From contig CAUYUJ010018722.1 in the NCBI GenBank assembly GCA_963575745.1, positions 64,001 to 128,000 of the forward strand: 64,000 nucleotides of DNA. Direction: 5' to 3'. Positions within the stretch are counted from its first letter, which is position 1. The number at the start of each line of letters is the position of its first letter. This DNA is from Prorocentrum cordatum. Taxonomy: Eukaryota; Sar; Dinophyceae; Prorocentrales; Prorocentraceae. Under the pieces are notes generated by a model. The model ran no database searches, was not told where the DNA came from, and was given only the letters and a program-made list of their open reading frames with translations. Positions 1-11,693 of this stretch are shown in pieces. The position numbers and the translations under genes were made by a program.

Positions 1-231
1 GGCTATCGTTCCAAAGTTTGTTTTGCCCGCCATTCGAGGGGGGTCATCGCGTTTGTCGGATTTGCGAGGGCCTCGACGTTGCTAGCCAGAGTCGGCGTGG
101 AATCAGAAATAACAGCTCGCGATTAGGAGGCGGAGGCGGAGCGCGCATATCTTTTAAAATCCTCTAAACATCGTCACCAGGCGAGTTGCCCTGATCACGG
201 GGGGGGGCAAAGAGGATGGAGGGATCCAGAA
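1..231. other. No gene recognised
   Basis: GC-rich unique-looking sequence with a G tract near 199-206. No frame shows a motif I recognise and no repeat unit is evident before the 116-bp array that follows. Confidence 0.5.
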
Positions 232-530
232 CAAGGTCAGAGGTCGTAGCGACCACCAGCGCTCGTGGGACCCATGATGGGCTACAGGAGGAACCCCCAG
301 TGCCCCCAAAACGCCCCGCGGGGGCCCCAGACGCCACGACCTCCAGATCGAGACCAGATGTCGTGGCGAGCAGGTGCGCTCCTGGGACCTCCCGAGCGCC
401 CCAGGAAGAATCCAAGACCCCGCCGAGCGCTCCAGGAGACCCCCAAGACGCAACGACCTCAGATTGCGGCTGGAGGTCGTGGAGCGCTCTTGGGGCCCCC
501 AGGGACCTCGTTGCGTGCCCTTGGCCGCAG
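232..530. repeat. 116-bp minisatellite, about 2.5 copies
   Basis: The block GAGGTCGT followed by a GCTCnTGGGACC-like segment recurs at 241, 357 and 473, an exact 116-bp spacing. Each unit carries a short hairpin in which ACGACCTC pairs with GAGGTCGT a few bases away. The copies differ at many positions, so the array is old. The open frames across it on both strands look like by-products of the repeat. Confidence 0.75.
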
Positions 531-715
531 TTGGGTCCCTTTCGGGCGTCCCCGGGACGTCCAGCCTCCGCCGCCCTGAGGGCGGCTGGGATTTCAGTGG
601 CCCCTGCCCTCCTGACTCTGCGGGGAGGCGCGGCGACGCCCCCGACCTGTACCCTGCCACTTTCGCTAGGTGCCGGTCTATGCGTGCTCGCCCCGCTCGA
701 GACATCCCGCACGTT

Positions 716-752
716 CAGAACTACACTTAGCCAGGCGCTAGGTGTAGTTCTG
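716..752. repeat. Short palindrome with ACTACAC/GTGTAGT arms
   Basis: The left arm CAGAACTACACTTAGC pairs with the right arm GCTAGGTGTAGTTCTG around a 5-base centre. The same arm sequence ends the larger foldback at 803-890. The two are probably one family. Confidence 0.8.
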
Positions 753-802
753 CACGCGCTGGCTTCGCCAGGGACATCCTCACAACACAGAGCACTCATA
801 TA

Positions 803-890
803 ACTACACCTAGCCAGCGGGGCGGGGTACATGTCGGGGGCGCGACTCGCGCTCCCGACGTGTACCGTGCCCCGGCCGCTAAGTGTAGTT
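803..890. repeat. 88-bp foldback element
   Basis: The two halves are almost fully complementary. The outer arms are ACTACACCTAGC and GCTAAGTGTAGT, the middle is GGGGTAC/GTACC, and the inner part is GTCGGGGGCGC/GCGCTCCCGAC around a small centre. The arms match the palindrome at 716-752, and a similar GCTAAATGTAGTT end occurs alone near 1,529. It is too small to encode a protein. I read it as a MITE-like or foldback repeat family. Confidence 0.8.
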
Positions 891-1950
891 CTGTACGTGT
901 CCCCTTTTGGCGAAGCATCGGCTGCCCGTGCTGCCCATCTCCGAGGCCTCGTCCCCAGGGCCGCTCCCCGCCGACTTCCCACTTCCTCAGGCTCAGCGAA
1001 ACCACCTGCATGGCCGCTGTCCTTTTCCGCCTCGCACTGCCCGCTGCCCTTCCCCGCCTCTGCCCCAGTATGATGACCCCAGTGTTTTCTGTGCTTTGGG
1101 GCGCCGCTTTGCCTCAGGCGTGATCTCCTCCCTCGTCTCGTGTCTCGTTGCCTTAGCAGCCTCTTTCACTATGTCCTTCCACTTCCACCTCGTCCCCGTG
1201 TCTCGCCAAGTTTTGTAGCCGCGATCGGTTCTATGCGTGCCGTAAGTAAATGCCTGGCCAGACGCCCCGCGCCTTCGAATTCTTTTCCGTGCTGGATCCC
1301 CCCTCCACGGATGAAGCGGCAGTTCGCGTTATCATTTCCTGTTGCAGCAGCCGCTTGGCCCCGCCGTGAGGCATGCTGATAGTTGCGACGCTTGGCGCCC
1401 CACGTGTTTCGCATGACCAGCGCTCCCCGTCGTAGGTCGCGAGGCGGTGCCCGTCCACCCAGACCGACCAGCGCACCTAACCGAATTTTGATTGCCCCTC
1501 CTGGTCCCCGCAACTGGGTGGAGTTTTGCTAAATGTAGTTTCTGATGTGTTCGAAAGAAAGGGGCTCGATAGGAGGGGTGGCCAAGAGGCCGGGGATGAA
1601 CGGGGCTGGGCGAGAGGGGAGGGAACGGGCCCAGGAGGAACTGCATCATCGGCGCTAGCATGACGAGGGCGAGGGAGGCGGGGGGGGGGGGGGGCAGAAG
1701 GAAGGTGCATGATGTGCACTAGGGCGTAGAAGATGGGGGGGGGGCAGGCGCGTGGACGATGGGGGAACGAATCCGGCGGAGGAGGACGACGAGGAACGAC
1801 TTGAATTGGCACATGGGGGGCGACAGCGTGGATGAGGGGCAGGGCGAGGACCGGGGGCTATCGGAGGGACATGAGGGGGGCGGGGCTGAAGCGAAGGGAT
1901 ATTGGGAGGCGGCGGGGGATGGGGCATGAGTTTGAGGCGGTTGCCAGCTA
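891..1950. other. No gene recognised
   Basis: Mixed GC-rich sequence. There is a long G tract near 1,680-1,694 and purine-rich DNA at 1,600-1,930. Short open frames exist on both strands but none resembles a known protein. Confidence 0.5.
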
Positions 1951-4440
1951 ACGATTAGCTGAGCAGTGTCCTGCGTGTCCGTGCGCCCCCCAGACAGAAC
2001 ACAGCGACCGGATGCGCAAATTCATGATATGGGTAATCGTGCGGTTCGTGCTTCCAGGCCCTGGGGTCGAGTCCACGATGCCATTGGCGTCGCGTTGATG
2101 CCGCCCCGATTTGCCAGACCGCATGCGCACAGATACGCACAATATGTGCTTCAACGTTTGTTCCGTGACCCTTTCTGTAGTAACATACCCACGTTGGAAA
2201 CCAAGACCTGCGTGCTTGGACCATCTGCGCGAGGCAGCCCAACATGTTTATTTCCGCTCATGTCTTAGTCTTACTCAGCGAAGGTGTGCGACGCGAATAT
2301 GGGCCTGTCTGGATCATCATGGCGCCGCAACGCATCAATGCCGCTAGCAAGTGCGAACGCGCCAAAGAACTCATCCATGATGTGCAAGTGTCAACGGCGC
2401 GCCATGAACCGCCATGCATATCGCTGTCTGGTTAGGTTCAGCACAACGATTGCCACGGTCACGCCCCCAGCAGCAGGCATGGGACTACTCGCGCCAATAA
2501 GGCCGTGCGCTCAATGGCCCAGCGAATCAATAAGCAGGTGCTTCAGTATTTTTGCGCGCGATTGGCGTGCAAGCTTGGGTCGGACGAAGCAGCGGTGGCT
2601 GCTCAGTCTGAGTATATGATTGGCGTGTCCACGGACAGGTCAGCTGCTCTACTCGCGAGTGCCCAGCGCGCGTTCCCCTGGAGTGTTCGCGAATCCGACA
2701 ATCCCGACTCGAATAGGCTTAGTCGCAGTAGGGAGAGTCGCAGGAGTACGAAACAAGGAAGGACTTACCGAGCGGAAATCATTTGCACAAGGGCGACATC
2801 GACTGCCGACCAGTAGACTTAACGCTGACGAGAGCACCGCCACCCGCGCGCGCGAGTTGCTCCGCCCCGACCTCCTTGCACCAGCACGAACCAGGTACCC
2901 CGTTCCAGTCGCGAGCCTGGCGCCCGCGCGAGTCGCGCGCTCGAGGCCCGCGCCCGATCCAGGCATTTGCTTCGTCGGCGCTTACAACTGGCAGCTCAAA
3001 TCAATGGCGCGCGAAACTACGCCTTGCGATTGGACGGGCAAGACCACTTTCAGTCGCTTCGCCGGCCTCCCGGAGTTTGTGGCCGAACGACCTAGAAGCG
3101 CAAGCGGCGGGGCCGCGCGCCCATCAAACGCAGGACGGTCGTCGTGGACATGTTCGATGACATCGGCGGCGACATGTCGGGGCTGGGCACCGCTGCGCAA
3201 TGGCAAGACTGGCGCAGGACGCGCGCATTATTTAGACCCGTGTGCTTTCGCAAGGCAGGGGCCTTCGCAACGCGGGCCGCGTCTAGCTTCCGAGCTGCGT
3301 TCCCCATCTCGGTCATCCAGGCCCACTCAGCACGCCATCGCCGCGGCTTCCAACTGGGGCCGGGGGGCGGATCTCTGCGAGTTGCACGGGGGAGCAGCCC
3401 GCGCATCGCATGTCGCCACGCGTCGACAAGTTACGTTTGGCGAGAATTTCGGCCAGGTGGCCGGCGGCAACCTAGGCGACCCGCGGGAACATCAAAGCTG
3501 TCCTCACATACATCAGGTGCAACAACCTCTCGGTCGTGGTTGGGGCGCCGTCCTGGCGCTGCGCCACGCTTCCAAGCGGCTTCAACCACCGCGTCAACCA
3601 TGATATTTGAAGAACAGATTGCGAGGAGGTGTCTCCTCGCATCATGTTCTGCGGCCAGGTGGGCGGTTCCCAGGCCCAACGTGAACGAAGTTTTTTTGTC
3701 GAGCAGCCTAGCCCCGCCTGGCTCATTGCCGCGCCGCCCTGGAGCCAGATGTCACAACGCCCCCAAGTGGACGCGGTTGCGTTTGACCGGTGCCGTCTGT
3801 GGGCCAATTGTCCACCAGGTCTGCCAGCTAAGAAGGACTCCGTGGCTATCGCCAATCGTCTGAACCTGTTTGCGCTCTTCAGGAATCTGAGGCGCAGTCA
3901 GCTGGGGCTGCAGTCAATGCGCCTAATCACTGCAGGCCTTGCCCTGGCGCTTGACTGAGCGCGTTGTGCATGGTATAATCGCCCACGCTGTTGGCGGACA
4001 GTCCAGCTACCACTCCGACACACGTCAACCCACCCTAAGCATCAAAATGCCAATTCAAGGGGCGATATATGATATTGTCAAAATCTCATTGTACCGGTGG
4101 ACATCCGACAATCTTGAATTTCAAATATCGAAATCGCACGGAAACGGTGGAAGTCTCAAAACACAGCACCAGCCCAAATATCAAATTCCGAAAAAAATAA
4201 AACAGAACACCAAATATCATGTCTCGGACAACGCAGCTCCGATGCAGTCTCCTATGTGCGACGTGGGTCTCGCCATGCTTGTTGCCGTAGGTTTCGCAAC
4301 GGGTTATGCCACCCGTTTGGTTCGCCAGGTGTTGCGTTGCAGGTTGCACATTGTGCTGCCGAGCACCAGCAGGTTTGCTGTTGGTTGTGCGATCGGAGGA
4401 ACACCTGGTGGCTTACAATAAGAAGGCCCGCTAGTGGTTG
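1951..4440. other. Unassigned region with scattered open frames
   Basis: This stretch is less repetitive than its surroundings. The longest plus frame runs from 2,620 to 3,603 (327 codons), with overlapping frames on both strands of similar quality, so codon content does not pick a strand. No domain, zinc finger, reverse-transcriptase or protease motif is visible. The segment 4,080-4,230 is AT-rich and repeats CAAATATC several times. It could be an old intron or a decayed element. Confidence 0.35.
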
Positions 4441-4540
4441 CGCCGAAGGCTGCGTCCCCCGCGTGCTATCGATTGCGCCATGGGTTGTACTCGCGGCGGC
4501 CCAGAGCACAATGGCCTTCCAACGGGCGCGACCAGTCAAC

Positions 4541-4648
4541 CAATCGGTCAGCCAACCGGCCAGACGGTGTTGTCTGTTAGTACGGTCAGTTAACCAGTCG
4601 ATCAGCCGCCCAGCCAGTCAGCCAGTCAGTCAGTCAGTCCGTCCGTGA
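4541..4648. repeat. Irregular CAGT/CAGC tetranucleotide repeat
   Basis: Imperfect runs of CAGTC and CAGCC spread over about 100 bp, tightening to a (CAGT)n core at 4,613-4,640. Frames through it give Gln/Pro/Ser-rich peptides of no evident meaning. Confidence 0.7.
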
Positions 4649-4964
4649 AGTTCTCGCGCGAACCTGGCCTGATCCGGGGGGGCTCATCTGGGGCAGGGGT
4701 GGACCTAAACGGTTTTTTGGCGATATCGTGGGCCGTTGTTCGTTTCGATTTCGTTTTGCGTTCAAGGCGGATCGAAGACACATTGGGGGAAAACGAACAC
4801 AAAACGAAAACGAAAAACTCCGTTTAGGTTCAGCCTTGATCTGGGGCTGGAGCGGCAGCACCCACCCAACCCGGCCTGACAAATTGCATGTTGCGCCCAC
4901 GACGCCCCTGTCGGGAGCGGCCTCCTGGGTCTCCCGGTGCTCCCTGCTCAGGCAGGGCCCATCT

Positions 4965-4997
4965 CCTCCTCCTCCTCCTCCTCCTCCTCCTCCTCCC
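4965..4997. repeat. (CTC)n tract
   Basis: About ten perfect CTC triplets on the plus strand, in a region that is otherwise unassigned up to 5,470. Confidence 0.9.
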
Positions 4998-5529
4998 TCT
5001 CTTCCTCCGCATCGCCGTGTCCCTCTCCAGGCAGAGGGCGGTCGTCGTCGTCGGCGGTGGTGGTTCGGGTGGGGTCGTTTGGGCCCTCCCTGTTCCGACA
5101 GGAGCCACCGAGGGGCCGATTTCCGCCCAACTGGGCCCGGAGGGCCTCAGATCTGGGGGGAGGGCGCACGGAGGGGAAGGGTGGGAGGTGGAACGGGACA
5201 AGCTATGTGCGCTCGCGCCATATCTGACACTACCCTTAAGTCGTGCGTGTCCCAGTACAGGGGTAATATCCGAAAATAGTCAGACCATTGTCAGGGGACG
5301 ATGTTTTGAATATGTTTCAACCTTCTTGGGGTATGATTAGGGTATTTGTAATTGCTCGTCCAAAATCCGCCTGTAGGGGGACATGCCCGACCTGACACTA
5401 CCCATCCCACCCATGCCTTCCCATTCTGCTGATGTCTGGCTCTGCCCGCCGATGGGTGTCCTGGCGGACCTGGAACCCCAACAGGACTCTTATCCTGTAA
5501 TGCGCAAGAAGAGCGAAGGGGAGCTGTGT

Positions 5530-5700
5530 AGATTTCAGGCGGGGGAAAAGACACAGACACAATCAACCGTCGATCCCCAGGAAAACATGGGAAAGTTTGG
5601 AAAGTGGGGGGAAAGATAAAAAGCCAGAACATATAGGGAAATATGGGGTATCCTGTTATTTGTGTGTATTTACTTGTGTGTCCCAGGGCCCCTTCAATAT
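5530..5700. repeat. Dispersed repeat, copy 1 (partner at 41,205-41,540)
   Basis: An AT-richer segment with repeated GGGAAA/TATGGGG blocks, followed by ATTTGTGTGTATTT and GTGTCCCAGGGCCCC. The same order of blocks recurs at 41,205-41,540. The partner carries about 160 bp of extra sequence between the TATGGGG block and the GTGTGCATTTGTC block. Both copies give a similar Gly/Lys-rich peptide in one plus frame, but I cannot assign a function. Confidence 0.6.
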
Positions 5701-5993
5701 ATTGGAGGAGGAGAGGAGGAGGTGACGCATGTGCACGAGGATCATCCGGAGGAGGAGGACGAGCATCGGGAGTGGGGACGACGTGGAGGAGCAGCAGGAG
5801 CATTTGCGCGAGGAGCGTGAGGAGCAGGAGGGGCAGGGCGAGGCGGAGGGGGGGAGAGGAGCGGTGCGACGACCACGAGGGCGGATTCGGACTCGGAGGC
5901 GTTGCCCGCGCGGGGGCGAGAGATCACCACTCGAAGTGGCGGGGGCGACGCGCCGGGCGCCGGTCCGACATTGAGGCTGAACACGTTTCGAAT

Positions 5994-6176
5994 CGACTAG
6001 ACGTAAGAGTGACCTTTCGCCGGAGTGACCTTTGGTGCGGGCACAGATGGGCCCACAGATGGCTGAAAACGAATCAGTAGCAGCTGCTTGCGCGCCCAGG
6101 TTTGGTCCCCCCGCGGCCCCCAAAAAGTCGCGCACCAGAGGTCACTCTTACCCAGGGTCACTCTTGCGTGTAGCCG
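5994..6176. mobile_element. 183-bp inverted-repeat element, copy 1
   Basis: Both ends carry long terminal inverted repeats. The left end begins CGACTAGACGTAAGAGTGAC and includes a second GAGTGACC block. The right end is the reverse complement with a few differences. A second element of 182 bp with the same ends and a diverged middle lies at 52,071-52,252. There is no coding capacity, so it looks like a MITE. In copy 1 the pairing may extend a few bases outward (TTCGA), so the exact boundary is uncertain. Confidence 0.8.
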
Positions 6177-6539
6177 ATCGAAGGAGCAAGCACCATCTGA
6201 CAAGCCAGCTTTTTGAAAATCCTGCGGGTGAAGAGAGCACAATACCCAGGGGGAGTCACGATGCTCTTCACACTTCCTCGGGGGAGGGAGGGGGAGGGGA
6301 GATGGAGGAGGGGCAGCACGGAGGAGTATTGGGGAGGGAGAAGGAGGAGGGAGGGAGGGGAAGGATGAGGAGGAGGTAGGGTAAGGACGGGGAGGAGGAG
6401 GAGTAGGACCAGTGCACACCCAAGACGCGTTAACGATGATGTAATAAGCCTTCCCAAGCTCCCTCTTCACAGGTCCCTGCAATCGGTGCGTCTTCATTGC
6501 GGGAAGTGCCCCATTGAAGCACAGTTTTCTGAGAATCGT

Positions 6540-6990
6540 CCATCGTGCCAACGCACCACTCCTGGGACTCGAAATGCCGCGAATCAGCATGACTCGTGCG
6601 CCCTGACAGCCCTGAAGCGTGCGAGAACACCACTCCCGGGACGTCCGCACCGCGAGCCAGCGTGCTTGTTGCGTCTCGACGGTCCTGAATCGTGCCATGC
6701 GAGTCCCTGAAACGGTTTCGGACTTCTGAGACGCGTGTGCGCGGCGGAGAGGCGGGAGCCCCACGTGGAGACGGAGCCACCCTCCATCCTTGAAGCCGCG
6801 GCAGAGTTTCATGACGAACGCGCGCGCGGGGCTGAGGCGAGGGCCACTCTTTGAAAACTAGCCGTCCTTCATCCTTGAAGTTGTGGTGAACTTCCGGACG
6901 AAGGCGCGCGGCGCTCAGGCGAGAGAAAGACACGAAATTCCGCAGCCCTCCATCTGTGAAGCTTTTGCGAATTTCGAGTTCCAGGATCAT
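6540..6990. repeat. Degenerate tandem repeat, ~84-bp unit at 6,777-6,990
   Basis: The block CCnTCCATCCTTGAAG followed by GACGAAnGCGCGCGG and a GGCGAGnG block recurs at 6,779, 6,863 and (truncated) 6,945. A looser repeat with CACCACTCCnGGGAC blocks precedes it at about 6,560 and 6,630. No frame is convincingly protein coding. Confidence 0.6.
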
Positions 6991-8090
6991 AAATGGCGAC
7001 GAAGACTCAGAGGAAACGCCCGGCCCTCTCTACCGACGCGTCTGGCTCTGCGACAGGGAGGAGTTTTTCATAAGACAGGGACGGAGGGTGGAGGTAGTGG
7101 AGGGCGGAGAGGAGGAGCGTGACGTAGGAGGTACGAGGTAGGAGGAAGAGAAGGAGGGATGGGTAGCCAGGAGGAGGAGTAGGCAGTAGAGAAGGCAACA
7201 GAGGAGGCAGGAGATGAGGCAGGAGAGGAGGAGGAGGACAGCCATGGACGACAAACTGGCCCTGAGGAACGAGAGGGTCAAGACTCTGGGCCCCACGCAT
7301 TGGACGACGGATTATGACCCAGACATGCGGCGCTTTTGTCACCGATTTTGGCCTCTGGATGCCGGCTTGGGGCCTCGGGACCGTCAACATCTGTTGGGAT
7401 GAGAAGCGGACCAGGGGAAGGGGTGGAGAGGTCCAGGAGGGAGTGTGCATCAACAAAGGCATCGACGCGCTGGGTGCTCGGTGCGGATGCCGGAGGCTCG
7501 GTCGGTCTTCTCCAGGGAGGGTCATGCCGCGCGCGGTCAAATGCAGAGCTCCTCTGCAGGGATGGCGGGACCGCGTGGTTCCTGGAGTCTGGGCGGATGG
7601 CCCGGCACTCAGCGATCTCCCGGCGCTCTGCAGCACCTGTGCGCAGTCCTGGGCTGGTCGCCGTCGCTGCACCGTCTCCTCGAGCGTGGTCGACTCTTCT
7701 CCTCTATGGCCTTCTCGGGAGGATTGAGCCATGACATGAGCATGAAAACCTTGAGGTCCGCGCAGTCTTCTCGGATCGGCCCTGGAGCCCTCGGGCGGCG
7801 CCGCCCCGAGCCTTGAAAGATCCGCATGGGTCTCCGAGCTGTTCTGTTTTGTGTCGTTGCTCGTTCCCCCAGATTATCATCTCCAAGCTCAGCTCCCGAC
7901 CGCTGCCTCCTTCGCTCGTCCATGCCCTACTCATTCGAGGCCCCTCGCGCGCCCCGACTCGCTCGGCCCCCCCGCCTCCCCCGGCGGCGCGCGGAGCTGG
8001 TTTTTCGGCCCCGCCGCCTGGCACTGCCCCCTCCACGGGACGGGGGGAGAGAAAGTGGCGGAGGGGGAGGAGGGACGGCGAGGGAGTAAG
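6991..8090. other. No gene recognised
   Basis: GGA-rich patches at 7,060-7,240 and then mixed GC-rich DNA. Frames are open on both strands but give low-complexity Arg/Pro/Ser-rich peptides. Confidence 0.45.
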
Positions 8091-8350
8091 GGCGGAGGAG
8101 GAGGAGGAGGAGGAGGAGGAGGAGGAGGAGGAGGAGGAGGAGGAGGAGGAGGAGGAGGGGAGGAGGAGAGAGGGAGGAGGGAGGGAGGGAGGAGGGAGGG
8201 AGGGAGGGCGGAGGAGGAGGGAGGGGGGAGGGAGGGAGGAGGGAGGGAGGGAGGGCGGAGGAGGAGGAGGAGACGGAGGAGGAGGAGGAGGAGGAGGAGG
8301 AGGAGGGGGGGGGGGGGGAGGGGGAGGAGGAGGAGGAGGAGGAGGACAGG
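8091..8350. repeat. Long GAG / GGGA purine tract
   Basis: A perfect GAG run at about 8,094-8,157 (some 21 triplets) continues as GAGGGAGG repeats and a G-rich block to 8,346. One strand is purine-only for about 250 bp. Frames through it encode poly-Glu, poly-Gly or poly-Arg and should not be taken as genes. Confidence 0.9.
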
Positions 8351-8419
8351 TCGCCGAGCTCTGGGGCGAGGCGGGCAGAGGCCTGCCGGCCCAGGAGGGG
8401 GCCGAGAGGACGAGGGAGG

Positions 8420-8760
8420 GAGGGAGGCGGGAGAGGAGGAGGCTGCGGGCCCGTCCTCTCGTGTTGTGACGCAGCGAGGGTCAGCCTCCCACAGAGAGCT
8501 CCCCAGAGGAGGCCTGGGAGGGGGAGGGGGAGGGAGGGAGGCGGGAGAGGAGGAGGCAGCGGACCCGTCCTCTGTTTGTTGTGACGCAGCGAGGGTCAAC
8601 GTCCCACATAGAGCTCCCCAGAGGAGGCTGGAGAGGGGGAGGGGGAGGGAGGGAGGCGGGAGAGGAGGAGGCTGCGGACCCGTCCTCTGTGTGTTGTGCC
8701 GCAGCGAGGGCCAACGTCCCACAGAGCTCCCCAGAGGAGGCTGGGAAGGGGGAGGGGAGG
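8420..8760. repeat. ~115-bp minisatellite, three copies
   Basis: The block CCCGTCCTCT recurs at 8,450, 8,564 and 8,679. Each copy continues with GTTGTGACGCAGCGAGGGTC and an AGAGCTCCCCAGAGGAGG block, then a GGGA-rich spacer. The copies are close in sequence, so the expansion is recent compared with the 116-bp array at 232-530. Confidence 0.85.
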
Positions 8761-9134
8761 GAAAATAAATTATGGCAGACGAGGGTCAGGAGGAGGCCGG
8801 AGGATAGGTGATGAGGAGTTTCGGAGCGAGGGGAGAGGCGGGGGGCGGGAGGAGGAGGATGTATGATGAGAGAGGATTGGGGAGGCGAGGGGATGGCAGA
8901 GGAAACGCATCAAGTTGAGGAGAGGGAGGAGGGGGAGCAGGAGGTGGAGGGCGAACGCCGGCCACGCGTGGCTGTCTGGGCTGTTTGTTTCTTCGGCGTC
9001 ACAGGTGAACGCTGGTTTAGCTGCAGGCGGAGCAGGAAGTTGTGGAAGAAGGGAGGGAGGACGTTTGCCTCGAGATTAGGCGCAGTAGAGAGCAGTGTGG
9101 AGGGTCATGGAGGTAATGTGAAAACGATGACTGT

Positions 9135-9420
9135 CAAGGTGGTGGTGGTGGTGGTGGTGGTGGTGGTGGTGGTGGTGGTGAGGGTGAAGGTCACGACGAC
9201 AATGACGACGACAGTGATGATGGTGATGCTGAGTGCGGTTGCTATGGTGGTGATGATGCCGAGTATGAGCATACTGGTGATGATGATGCCGATTGCATTG
9301 ATGGTGGTTATGATGACGTCGCTCGGCTCTGATACTGACGATAATGCTGCAGCTGATGCTGCTAGCAGTGCTGATGCTGACGGCCATGACCATGACAATC
9401 ATGATGAGTGTAGATGAGGA
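9135..9420. repeat. GTG run grading into GAT/GATG repeats
   Basis: A perfect GTG run at 9,139-9,181 is followed by about 230 bp of imperfect GATGATG and GACGAC triplets. Frames through it give Val-, Met- or His-rich peptides. Confidence 0.85.
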
Positions 9421-9442
9421 GATGCGGGAGGAAGAGGAGTAG

Positions 9443-9493
9443 GACGAGGAGGAGGAGGAGGAGGAGGAGGAGGAGGAGGAGGAGGAGGAGGAG
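9443..9493. repeat. (GAG)n tract
   Basis: About 15 perfect GAG triplets on the plus strand. Confidence 0.9.
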
Positions 9494-10117
9494 AGAGGAC
9501 ACGAGAGCGGAGGAGGGACGACAAGGACGATTTGCCAGGCCGGAGGGCGCCGCAGCCGCCGAGGTCAAGAAGGAGACGGTTGGCAAGCGATGGAAGTGGC
9601 AGGTCCCGAAGCCCGCAGCAGCAGATGGCGATGATCCGGATAGCGCTGTCGCGCCCCGGCCCGAAGGCCCGAAGGTATCGGAGGTTGATCGGATCGGAGG
9701 CTTCCAAACGGTGCGGTGACCACACCGTGTGGTGACTCAGTGGAGGTCAGGGTCACCGCAGGACTTTTATGGACTCGGGCCACTCGTTGTCCGAGGGTAA
9801 CTCAGGCGACTGGGGCCCCCCAGGTCCCACAGCTGTGCGGTGACGGACCGTGCGGTGAGGTCCTTGGGGATCTCGAGGTTACAGCACGGCGCGTCGCCGC
9901 AACAGTGCGGGACCCCACGAGGAGCCCGTCGTCTCCAGCCCGTCACCCCCCGTCGTCTCCAGCCCCTCCTCCTCCTCCTCCTCCTCCTCCTCCTCGTCCA
10001 GCCCCCCTGCTCAGGCTTCCCAGACGCTGGGGCAGGAGTGGCCGCACACACCGACACTGTACTTCGCTCTGGGTCGGATGGCCCCACAGCCAACTCCGCG
10101 CACGCCTGCAGCTGATG
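9494..10117. other. 5' flank of LINE-A with a (CTC)n tract
   Basis: No gene. Contains several GGTGACC / GGTGCGGTGA palindromic words around 9,705-9,860 and a (CTC)n run at about 9,965-9,995. The LINE reading frame becomes recognisable at about 10,118. Part of this stretch may be its 5' untranslated region, but no start signal can be fixed. Confidence 0.4.
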
Positions 10118-10447
10118 GTGATATATGTTCATTGGAACTGTATGGCCGCGGCGGATGAGTTGCGGCTTCACGACATACCGGACGAATTCGCACACATAGG
10201 CATTACAGCACTGACTTCTACGGGCGAGCGGGCAGGAGATCAGATGTGTACAGTTCCTCATCTTCGGCACCACATCGCCCTTCGCCACGGCTATATCCCT
10301 GGAAGACATGTCAACAGGAGCTGCGGCATCACTCTTCTACTTCGTAAGCGCAAGTTCAGGTTGAAGCATATTGTGGATTCCCCCCCCCGTACCTCGGCAA
10401 TTGCAAGGCAGAGTCGCGCTCCACCGTGTCAGGGCTGGGCGTATTGA
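10118..10447 (+). pseudogene. LINE-A endonuclease, N-terminal part
   Basis: The start of an endonuclease/exonuclease/phosphatase domain. The frame reads YVHWNC, then a DIPDEFAHIGITALTST stretch matching the strand-helix opening of LINE endonucleases, then NRSCGITLLLRKRKF. The expected Glu of the first catalytic motif is not evident. The frame is lost in a run of nine C bases at 10,380-10,388, where the +1 frame continues the protein. No initiator Met was chosen because the 5' end is undefined. Confidence 0.75.
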
Positions 10448-11546
10448 TCTGCTGATACCAATTACATACTTTCCTCCCCGACCCTCTCAAAGAAAAGAAG
10501 GACGCGAATGTATTGATGATGCTCCCTTTCGCCGTTATCGTGACACGGTGTTATGCATGTGTGCCTGGCTGGAGAAAGCGTTCACGTGGGCTCGGGCCAG
10601 ATCCTCCGTCTTCTGGGGTTTCGACCTTAACGACTCGCTCGGGGTTCGACGACAGCCTGGCGGTGTGTTTACAGAGATGCAGTCTCGGGCATTTGGCGCC
10701 TTCGGACGAGGAGAACAACGACTCGCTGGGGATAGGGTTCCGGAGGTTCTTGAGAGATATGCCCTGAGAGTTGTTTCGATGGACTACCCTGTTGGCGACA
10801 CGCACTTGGGCCACGTCTGCTCAAGTTCGATCGCCTATGTAGCAGTTTTCAGTTGGCAAGCAGCGGAGGTTCTGCCATGTCGGGGGCTTCGCCGCGCCGA
10901 TCAACGGCTTAAACTTGTTCGGAAGATCGGCCTCCAGCACCACATCCCGATCTTGCTCAAATCGAAGTGCGACTTCGATATGTCGGGCTCTCGGCCTGAG
11001 GGGACGAGATGGGATTTCGACAAGCTTGCCCAGGCCCTCCGAAGAGGCGAGGGCGTCTCGGCTTTCATGCAGGATTTGGTGTCTCGTTTCTCGTCCATGC
11101 CCGACTTCATGGAAACTTTAATGAACGCGAGAGCTCCTGACGAGGCTTGGGAGGAATGGATCGCGACGGTGCATGAGGTCGCGTCAAGACACTTCAGCCG
11201 ACAGTCCAATTATGATCCCCGAGCTCGTCGCTATGCAGAAGAACGATCGGCCCATCTTGCCCAACGTCGACAGCAGAGGGAAGCGGGCGCTGACACGCTG
11301 GAAACATCGCTGGCCTTGTCAAGGTGCTGTCGTCGTCTGAGGGCTCTCAGGCGAGCGAGGCAAGCGGCGGTGACGGAGCAGCTGGTGACGGAGATTCAGC
11401 AGGCCTGGAAGGCGCAACGGCACGCTGAGGTCTGGCGCCTGGCCCACCTACTGTCTGGCCAGCGTCGCGGGCCCCGCAAGAGACGCTACAACGCATCCGA
11501 CGAGTTCTTGCCGCGAGCTGACGAGGTCTGCGCCTATGTTGCGTAG
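10371..11546 (+). pseudogene. LINE-A endonuclease C-terminal half and basic linker
   Basis: Continues the endonuclease from the C tract. Residues 22-36 read RVRAGRIDLLIPITY. Residues about 82-90 read WGFDLNDSL, the equivalent of the catalytic G-D-x-N motif with the Gly replaced by Phe. Near residue 208 the usual D-H pair is HHIPI, so the Asp is lost. From residue about 230 (GTRWDFDKLAQALRRG) the sequence is the helical, Arg-rich linker between endonuclease and RT in this family, ending RRGPRKRRYN. The stop at 11,544-11,546 falls inside what should be continuous protein. Low-complexity content is small, so this is the most convincing coding relic of the window. Confidence 0.85.
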
Positions 11547-11693
11547 GGCGGCCCGCAGGGCGGTCTCAAGGCGTCCCCGATCGATCTGCGCACGTTCTTA
11601 GAGGAGAGTATTGTTGACCTACGTCTGCTCCAACGTTCGGCGAGGACAACTTCGCGTCGGTGGAGGCGGGTCGGGGCGATCTTCAGCGGGTCT

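Noticed and set aside
2620-3603. 327-codon plus frame as a gene
   Set aside because: Arg/Ser/Ala-rich throughout, with frames on the opposite strand of similar quality and no motif. In GC-rich DNA such frames arise by chance.
7813-8768. Long open frames of Gly, Glu and Arg through the purine tract
   Set aside because: They exist only because GAG/GGA triplets contain no stops. The overlapping frames on both strands are equally long and none has a non-repetitive domain.
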